From UBA3775 sp964572955 (lineage in GTDB: Bacteria > Bacillota > Clostridia > Lachnospirales > Lachnospiraceae), in contig CAZNGY010000054.1 of the NCBI GenBank assembly GCA_964572955.1, positions 1 through 10,546 on the forward strand: 10,546 nt of DNA, written 5' to 3'. How positions within the stretch are numbered: position 1 is the stretch's first letter; each line of letters begins with the position of its first letter. The position numbers and the translations under genes were made by a program. Positions 5,688-10,546 of this stretch are shown in pieces. Below the pieces are notes generated by a model. The model did no database searches. It was given only the letters and a program-made list of their open reading frames with translations, and was not told the DNA's origin.

Positions 5688-7013
5688 TTAATATCCATAT
5701 TTTTTTCTTTTCAGTTTCATGAACATAAACGTAACAACTACAGCCATAAACTCTGCAATAACAATTGAAATCCAAATACCATCTGTTTTCATAAAAATCG
5801 GAAGAATAACTACTGCTGCTATCTGGAAAACAAGAGTTCTCAAAAAAGATATCGCTGCCGAAACCGGTCCGTCATTTAATGCCGTAAAGAATGACGACCC
5901 AAAGATTGCAAAGCCTGACATTAAGAAGGAAAATGAAAAGATTTCAAAAGCTCTTACCGTAAGTTCCAACAGACTTTTATCATATCCAACAAATACCTTT
6001 GCCAGTGGATTCGCCAATATCAATGCAGCTCCAAACATAACAACTGCAAAACATCCTATTATTGTGAGGCTTTTCTTAATAAGTCCTTTTAATTCCTGCT
6101 TATTATCCGCTCCGTAATGATAACTTATAACAGGTGCAATCCCTGTTGAATATCCTATAAAAACTGCCTGAAAAATCATACTTACATACATGAGAACACC
6201 ATATGCTGCAACTCCATCCTCTCCAGCATACTTAAGTAACTGTGCATTGTACAGCATACTAACTATTGACATTGAAATATTACTCATCAGTTCAGACGAA
6301 CCGTTCAGACATGTTATTCCGAGTATTCTCATCTCAACTTTTGTTTTGCCGAGCCTTAACATACTTCCGTTTTTTCTTCCAAAATAAATTAAAGGAAGAA
6401 TCCCTCCAACACACTGGCTTATTGCCGTAGCTGCAGCCGCCCCTGCTATTCCCCATGGCATCACGGCAACAAACAGTGCATCCAAAATCATATTGGTTAC
6501 TCCGGCTGCGACTGTTACCACTAATCCAAGCACTGGTTTACCGGACGTTGCAAACAGGCACTGGAATTCATACTGTAAAATGTACGCCGGAATAGCCGGT
6601 AAGATAATACGTCCATAAGTAACGCAGTTTTTCAACATTTCCCCTTCAGCACCCAAAAGACCTGCAATCGGTTTAATAAAAACAATACCAAGAACTGCGA
6701 AAATCACGCCACATACAATCGAACTGTATACAACGAGAGAAAATACCCTGTTTGCCTTTTCTTCATTGCCTTCTCCAAGCGTTTTAGCAATAAGGGCTCC
6801 TCCTCCCGTACCAAACATAAATCCTGCCGAGCCTAAAATCATCAAAACCGGCATAATAAAATTAACAGCAGTGAACTGAACCTTTCCAGCATAATTAGAT
6901 ACAAAAAACCCGTCTACCACTCCATATATGGATGTAAAAACCAACATAATAATTGATGGCAGTGTAAACTTTAAAAGCTTTTTAAACGTAAAATGATCTG
7001 ATAACAAAATCAC
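5688..7013 (-). CDS. MATE family multidrug/toxin efflux transporter (MepA-like)
   Basis: The 441-residue protein is an inner-membrane Na+- or H+-coupled antiporter of about 12 transmembrane helices, the usual MATE length. It shows the family's N-terminal features: LLKFTLPSIIMLVFTSIYGVVDGFFVSNYAG, then an AVNFIMPVLMILGSAGFMFGTGGGALIAKTLGEGNEEKANR block. The half repeat begins near residue 230 (LGITCLNGSSELMSNISMSIV) and contains GYSTGIAPVISYHYGA. The start is a GTG at 7013 with AAAGGAG 4 nt upstream; a TTG two codons later is an alternative. The gene stands alone between its own promoter and terminator. A roughly 280-nt leader with a terminator hairpin suggests ligand control by a riboswitch. 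If that is guanidine-IV, the pump would export guanidine or a related cation; otherwise the substrate is unknown. Confidence 0.93.
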   Translation of the reverse strand: MILLSDHFTFKKLLKFTLPSIIMLVFTSIYGVVDGFFVSNYAGKVQFTAVNFIMPVLMILGSAGFMFGTGGGALIAKTLGEGNEEKANRVFSLVVYSSIVCGVIFAVLGIVFIKPIAGLLGAEGEMLKNCVTYGRIILPAIPAYILQYEFQCLFATSGKPVLGLVVTVAAGVTNMILDALFVAVMPWGIAGAAAATAISQCVGGILPLIYFGRKNGSMLRLGKTKVEMRILGITCLNGSSELMSNISMSIVSMLYNAQLLKYAGEDGVAAYGVLMYVSMIFQAVFIGYSTGIAPVISYHYGADNKQELKGLIKKSLTIIGCFAVVMFGAALILANPLAKVFVGYDKSLLELTVRAFEIFSFSFLMSGFAIFGSSFFTALNDGPVSAAISFLRTLVFQIAAVVILPIFMKTDGIWISIVIAEFMAVVVTFMFMKLKRKKYGY

Positions 7014-7167
7014 AATACTCCTTTCTCCTTAATTAATCTTTTATCAAGGCATTATTTTGTCATACCTTTTGTTCTGTTTAAAATTCCTATATTATTAACG
7101 GATACCCGCAATACAATGTTTCACAATATGGTCCCTGCAGAGTACTTTTTCAGATACCGTTTTTCAT

Positions 7168-7210
7168 AAAAAATGAGTCCGATTAGCAGCTATCACTGTA
7201 ACCGGGCTCA
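7168..7210 (-). terminator. Intrinsic terminator inside the MATE leader (riboswitch expression platform)
   Basis: On the minus strand UGAGCCCGGUU (7210-7200) pairs with AAUCGGACUCA (7184-7174) at 10 of 11 positions, with one C/A mismatch and one G-U pair. An inner CAG/CUG sits in the loop. U6 follows (plus-strand A6 at 7168-7173). It lies about 155 bp before the MATE start, inside its own leader, so it must be conditionally avoided for expression. Confidence 0.85.
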
Positions 7211-7281
7211 CCCGACATCTTCTCCGACAGAGATCCCGACTTGAATCCGGCACTACGGTGCCCTGCCCTCCGATGAACATA
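7200..7281 (-). ncRNA. Candidate riboswitch aptamer upstream of the MATE gene, possibly guanidine-IV (mepA motif)
   Basis: The leader RNA folds into GGCAC-CGUA-GUGCC (7262-7249), then a bulged stem AUCUCU...AGAAGAU (about 7234-7217), then the terminator. The CCGG at 7250-7247 can pair with the CCGG of the terminator's 5' arm (7205-7202), offering a mutually exclusive antiterminator. Five GUCGG/AUCGG blocks recur across the region. Guanidine-IV riboswitches (mepA motif) are known upstream of MATE genes in Firmicutes and use terminator control. I rely on that context; I cannot confirm the consensus nucleotides from memory. It does not match TPP, FMN, lysine, SAM, purine, glycine, THF or ykkC guanidine-I motifs that I compared by eye. 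Confidence 0.55.
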
Positions 7282-7301
7282 TTCTCTTTTCACGAAGCAT
7301 G

Positions 7302-7330
7302 ATTTTAACATCTGTTTCACTAGTTGTCAA
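7302..7330 (-). promoter_or_regulatory. Promoter of the MATE gene (TTGACA-17-TAAAAT)
   Basis: On the minus strand a consensus -35 TTGACA (7330-7325) and TAAAAT (7307-7302) are 17 bp apart. The predicted start is near 7295, just ahead of the candidate aptamer, leaving a leader of about 280 nt. Confidence 0.78.
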
Positions 7331-7423
7331 TAATACAGACCTTTTTTGCTTATAATATTTTAAGACATATTTGTCATTTGTAAAAACCAGCCATCACACC
7401 GGATTAGTTTCCGACATGAATCC

Positions 7424-7487
7424 TTGATTTCATTCTCCTGTTTTGTTATCATTGCTTATGTGTCCATACTTTAATCTTCTATATAAT
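7424..7487 (+). promoter_or_regulatory. Possible promoters of the FAD-dependent oxidoreductase gene
   Basis: Two weak options are visible: TTGATT (7424-7429) with TATCAT (7447-7452) at 17-bp spacing, and a perfect TATAAT (7482-7487) that lacks a good -35. The remaining sequence from 7331 to 7540 shows no coding region. Confidence 0.35.
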
Positions 7488-7551
7488 TTATCATCTGTAC
7501 AACCAGGTTTTATACCGGACGCATAATCTTTTTGTCTTTCAGGAGGTTTCT

Positions 7552-8934
7552 ATGAAACATTACGATGTCATCATTGTAGGCGCAGGTCCCGGAGGTATTT
7601 TTGCTGCATACGAACTTATTAAACTGAATCCACACCTTTCCATAGCAGTTTTCGAATCCGGTCATAAACTTTCCAAACGTAAATGTCCTATCGACGGATG
7701 CAGGATTCCCAGCTGCATAAACTGCAAAAGCTGTTCTATAATGAGCGGATTTGGCGGTGCCGGTGCATTTTCAGACGGAAAGTACAACATTACAAATGAT
7801 TTTGGCGGTACTCTTTATGAACACATCGGCCGTAAGCAGGCTATTGAACTTATGAAGTATGTTGATGACATCAATACAACTTACGGTGGTGCCGATACCC
7901 GTCTTTATTCAACTGCCGGTACTAAATTTAAGAAAATATGTATGCAGAATAAGCTCAAGCTTCTAGATGCATCAGTACGTCATCTCGGTACCGATATTAA
8001 TTACATAGTTCTTGAAAATCTCTATAACCATCTTGAGGATAAGACAGATTTTTATTTTGATACTCCGGTTATTTCAATGGAACATTCAGACAGCGGATGC
8101 ATAATTCATACGGAATCTGCCGATTATGAATGTTCAAAATGTGTAGTTTCCGTCGGCCGAAGCGGTAGCAAATGGATGGAAGAAACCTGTAATAAAATGG
8201 GTATTCCGACAAAATCCAATCGTGTTGACATAGGTGTCCGAGTAGAACTTCCGGCCGTTATTTTTTCACATCTTACTGATGAACTTTATGAAAGTAAAAT
8301 CGTTTATCGTACTCAGCAATTTGAAGATAATGTGCGTACATTCTGTATGAATCCACACGGCATTGTCGTAAATGAAAACACAAACGGCATAGTAACCGTA
8401 AACGGACACAGCTATGAAGGCGAAAATATGCAGACAGAAAATACCAACTTCGCTCTTTTGGTTGCAAAACATTTTTCAGAACCATTCAAAGACAGCAACG
8501 GCTATGGTGAAAGCATTGCAAAACTTTCAAATATGCTTGGAGGAGGTGTCATAGTCCAGCGTTTCGGGGATCTTGTACGAGGTCGCCGGAGTACAAAAAA
8601 CCGTATTGAAGAAGGTCTGGTGACTCCTACCCTCTCTGCCACACCCGGTGATTTAAGTCTGGTTCTTCCAAAACGAATACTGGACGGAATAATCGAAATG
8701 ATTTATGCTCTTGATAAAATTGCTCCCGGAACTGCAAATGATGATACTCTTCTTTATGGTGTTGAAGTCAAATTCTACAATATGGAAGTTGAATTGGATG
8801 AGAATCTTGAAAGCAGGTACAAAGGACTTTACATAATAGGTGACGGAAGCGGTGTCACACATTCTCTTTCTCATGCCTCAGCAAGCGGAATATATGTTGC
8901 GAGACATATATGTGATAATCTCAAAAACAAATAA
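7552..8934 (+). CDS. FAD-dependent oxidoreductase, COG2509 type, with a cysteine-rich motif
   Basis: The 460-residue protein begins with a Rossmann dinucleotide-binding motif VIIVGAGPGGIFAAYEL (GxGxxG at 10-15) that ends in an acidic FES strand near 36, the usual ribose-binding position for FAD. A Cys cluster follows (45, 50, 55, 58, 61), running into IMSGFGGAGAFSDGKYN, which is characteristic of uncharacterised COG2509 FAD-dependent dehydrogenases. Further family marks are CVVSVGRSGSKWM, DIGVRVELP, and the C-terminal FAD-contact LYIIGDGSGVTHSLSHASASGIYVARHI (Gly430-Asp431). AGGAGG (7541-7546) precedes the ATG at normal spacing. It is a single-gene unit, divergent from the MATE gene and followed by a terminator. 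The electron donor, acceptor and substrate are unknown; the Cys cluster could hold an Fe-S centre or be redox-active, but neither is shown here. Confidence 0.88.
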   Translation: MKHYDVIIVGAGPGGIFAAYELIKLNPHLSIAVFESGHKLSKRKCPIDGCRIPSCINCKSCSIMSGFGGAGAFSDGKYNITNDFGGTLYEHIGRKQAIELMKYVDDINTTYGGADTRLYSTAGTKFKKICMQNKLKLLDASVRHLGTDINYIVLENLYNHLEDKTDFYFDTPVISMEHSDSGCIIHTESADYECSKCVVSVGRSGSKWMEETCNKMGIPTKSNRVDIGVRVELPAVIFSHLTDELYESKIVYRTQQFEDNVRTFCMNPHGIVVNENTNGIVTVNGHSYEGENMQTENTNFALLVAKHFSEPFKDSNGYGESIAKLSNMLGGGVIVQRFGDLVRGRRSTKNRIEEGLVTPTLSATPGDLSLVLPKRILDGIIEMIYALDKIAPGTANDDTLLYGVEVKFYNMEVELDENLESRYKGLYIIGDGSGVTHSLSHASASGIYVARHICDNLKNK

Positions 8935-8941
8935 CATAATC

Positions 8942-8968
8942 AAGGCGATATGTAAAACATATCGCCTT
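8942..8968. terminator. Shared hairpin between the oxidoreductase and the convergent permease gene
   Basis: AAGGCGATATGT (8942-8953) and ACATATCGCCTT (8957-8968) are perfect 12-bp arms around AAA, followed on the plus strand by ATAATTTT. It sits between two convergent stops (8934 and 8975). The U tails are modest on either strand, but position and symmetry support a bidirectional terminator. Confidence 0.75.
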
Positions 8969-8974
8969 ATAATT

Positions 8975-10546
8975 TTACTCAATATTTTTCAATGCTTCGT
9001 CCATACGTATTTTTTTTATTCTGTTAAAATCAAGTAATGCAGCAGCCATATATCCAACAATTACGAATACAAACATTTTTATGTATCCTGCCGCAGACAA
9101 TTTAAAAGCATACCATCCGCTATAATCCATAATCATGATTTTCCAATAATACCGCATTACCGCCTGACCGACAAATATTCCAAGCATGGATTCTATTACC
9201 ACAACAAATGTAGTAGACAAAAGATACAGTCTTGCTATTTCACTATTTTGATATCCCAGAATTTTTGTCATTGAGATAGCGTTTTCATTCTTTTCTATTA
9301 TTATCTTGGTCAAGAGATATATAAGAATTATCGAAAGTCCTATACAAAGATACTGAAAATATTCCAGCATTGACCCCATTGACAAATCGAGCTGATCACA
9401 CATTTTAGTTATTTCTTTCTCTGTGATGACAGCGGCAATTAAATCCGTATCCAGATCATCAATTTTACTGTCTGAGAAGAACCCGGTGAACATACCATCA
9501 TCAACACTGAAATTCTCTCTGAAAGATTTCTCTCTAACAAAGGCTGCAACACTCTGCGTTCCTTCATAGAATCCCGCAATCTTATACTCATAAGATTCAT
9601 CAGCATATTTTTCATCAAGAATGATTGTATCTCCTTCTTTTAGCGAAAATTTTTCACTGAAAGAATCTGTAATCACAATTTCTCCCTCCTTAAGAGAAGA
9701 TAATTGCTCTGACCTTATATATCCACTGTCCCCGGCTATACCATATAAAGAAATTTCTTCTTCATGTTCACCTTCTTTATAAAGTAATGATGTCATAAGA
9801 TACTTTTCCGCATCTTCGTTTTCTGTCTCCACAACATTTCCATCTTTATCAACACATGACATGAGCACATATTGGTATTTTGAAATCATACTGTCTGCCG
9901 CTGTTTTTTTGTAATAGTCCAGTGTTTCAGGCATTCCAATTGAAAAAGCCAGCAACACCATCACAAAACTGATTCCAACAAAAAGCATCAGGTAATTTGA
10001 AATATTCTGCAAGATTATTCTCATACGGAATCTGCTAAAAAATGATACTCTCGGCAGTCTCACCGTTTTTTGTCTTTTTCTTTTTTTCAAATCATGACGC
10101 AAAAACTGTAACGGAGTCTTTTTCATGTTATTCGTTATTATTACAAGATTTACCACCAGCATAATTACCATAGGGACAATGGTAGTTTTCACAAAAGCTT
10201 CCGAATTCCATAAAGTCTTATAGCTAGGAAGACTGTAGCTGTTATAATACATATTTACAACAGCATCCTTAAACACCGTATATCCCAGAACATTTCCTAT
10301 AAGTGCCGAAATCACAGTCACTACCATAGGTGTTGAAACAAGATGAAATACAAGTTCTCCCTTTGTATAACCTGAGGCCCTTAATGTTCCTATAACCGCC
10401 GACTCCTTTGATATTGTATTACTGATTGTCAACGCAAAGATAAAAGCAATAATTACAATAAACACTGCAAGCAATGCTTCACCAAGCGACTTATCAGATT
10501 CAATATCAGAAACAGCAAATTGTATTGCATTATTAGTATATGCCGG
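8975..10546 (-). CDS. FtsX/MacB-type ABC transporter permease, C-terminal 523 residues (5' end outside the window)
   Basis: The reading frame is open from the right edge to the TAA at 8977-8975, so the gene is truncated by the window and any start inside it is artificial. The visible part contains the end of a first FtsX domain (LLAVFIVIIAFIFALTISNTISKESAVIGTLRASGYTKGEL with two further spans) and a basic cytoplasmic linker (HDLKKRKRQKTVRLPR). It continues with a new N-terminal span (ISNYLMLFVGISFVMVLLAF), an extracytoplasmic domain of roughly 180 residues (DETG-type MacB-like, with DSFSEKFSLKEGDTI and FYEGTQSVAAF), and the second FtsX domain with ISMTKILGYQNSEIARLYLL and three spans. Such double-FtsX permeases of about 1000 residues in Clostridia pair with a MacB/LolD-like ATPase, not seen here and presumably upstream. 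Likely roles are lipoprotein or peptide export, or antimicrobial peptide defence; the substrate is unknown. Confidence 0.88.
   Translation of the reverse strand, partial: PAYTNNAIQFAVSDIESDKSLGEALLAVFIVIIAFIFALTISNTISKESAVIGTLRASGYTKGELVFHLVSTPMVVTVISALIGNVLGYTVFKDAVVNMYYNSYSLPSYKTLWNSEAFVKTTIVPMVIMLVVNLVIITNNMKKTPLQFLRHDLKKRKRQKTVRLPRVSFFSRFRMRIILQNISNYLMLFVGISFVMVLLAFSIGMPETLDYYKKTAADSMISKYQYVLMSCVDKDGNVVETENEDAEKYLMTSLLYKEGEHEEEISLYGIAGDSGYIRSEQLSSLKEGEIVITDSFSEKFSLKEGDTIILDEKYADESYEYKIAGFYEGTQSVAAFVREKSFRENFSVDDGMFTGFFSDSKIDDLDTDLIAAVITEKEITKMCDQLDLSMGSMLEYFQYLCIGLSIILIYLLTKIIIEKNENAISMTKILGYQNSEIARLYLLSTTFVVVIESMLGIFVGQAVMRYYWKIMIMDYSGWYAFKLSAAGYIKMFVFVIVGYMAAALLDFNRIKKIRMDEALKNIE

Noticed and set aside
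5719..6387. Plus-strand open frames opposite the MATE gene
   Set aside because: They are antisense shadows of a clear MATE coding sequence and have no ribosome binding sites.
7174..7281. Cobalamin or FMN riboswitch in the MATE leader
   Set aside because: Isolated fragments such as CACUGUAACCGGG (wrong strand for the MATE gene) or GGGCAGGG look similar, but the conserved cores (B12 box, CGGCGGU) are missing and the terminator belongs to the minus strand.
1..10546. CRISPR arrays, tRNA or rRNA genes, insertion sequences and att sites
   Set aside because: No regularly spaced repeats, cloverleaf, transposase or terminal inverted repeats were seen by reading both strands.

Overview
The window looks like chromosomal DNA from a low-GC Firmicute, most plausibly a Lachnospiraceae-type Clostridia. 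The reasons are AT-rich spacers, strong AGGAGG-type ribosome binding sites, sigma-A promoters with 17-bp spacers, a lactococcin-972-type export module, and a MATE gene behind a terminator-controlled leader. There is no rRNA or other marker gene, so the taxonomic call is an inference.

Left end (1-1752): a uridine phosphorylase gene (udp, minus strand, cut by the window edge) is divergent from a GntR/UTRA regulator gene (plus strand). The roughly 400-bp spacer is rich in signals. A perfect 6+6 inverted repeat, TTAGACAAGTCTAA, fills the spacer of the udp promoter. A 12/14 copy in the opposite orientation lies just upstream of the regulator's own promoter. This fits local repression of udp plus autoregulation. 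A 19-bp perfect hairpin at 1704-1752 serves as a shared terminator with the convergent cluster to the right.

Bacteriocin-type module (1763-5410, minus strand): from a TTGACA-17-TATTAT promoter the order is a Sec-signal small secreted protein (lactococcin-972-like, divergent), a polytopic bacteriocin-associated membrane protein, a short ABC ATPase of the lactococcin-972 group, and an unrecognised membrane-anchored protein. The last two junctions are overlapped and look translationally coupled. The membrane protein is split into two reading frames by a single-base shift. Adding one base in a T7 tract immediately before the stop, or in a nearby A5 tract, restores one protein of about 655 residues.

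Middle (5535-7330, minus strand): a MATE-family efflux pump lies behind a long leader that contains two hairpins and then a strong intrinsic terminator. This is a riboswitch architecture. The gene context suggests the guanidine-IV (mepA) class, but the class assignment is not proven from sequence alone.

Right end (7552-10546): a plus-strand FAD-dependent oxidoreductase of the COG2509 type with a Cys-rich motif ends at a perfect 12-bp hairpin. That hairpin is shared with a convergent FtsX/MacB-type ABC permease gene (minus strand), which is cut by the right edge. The ATPase partner of this permease is not in the window.
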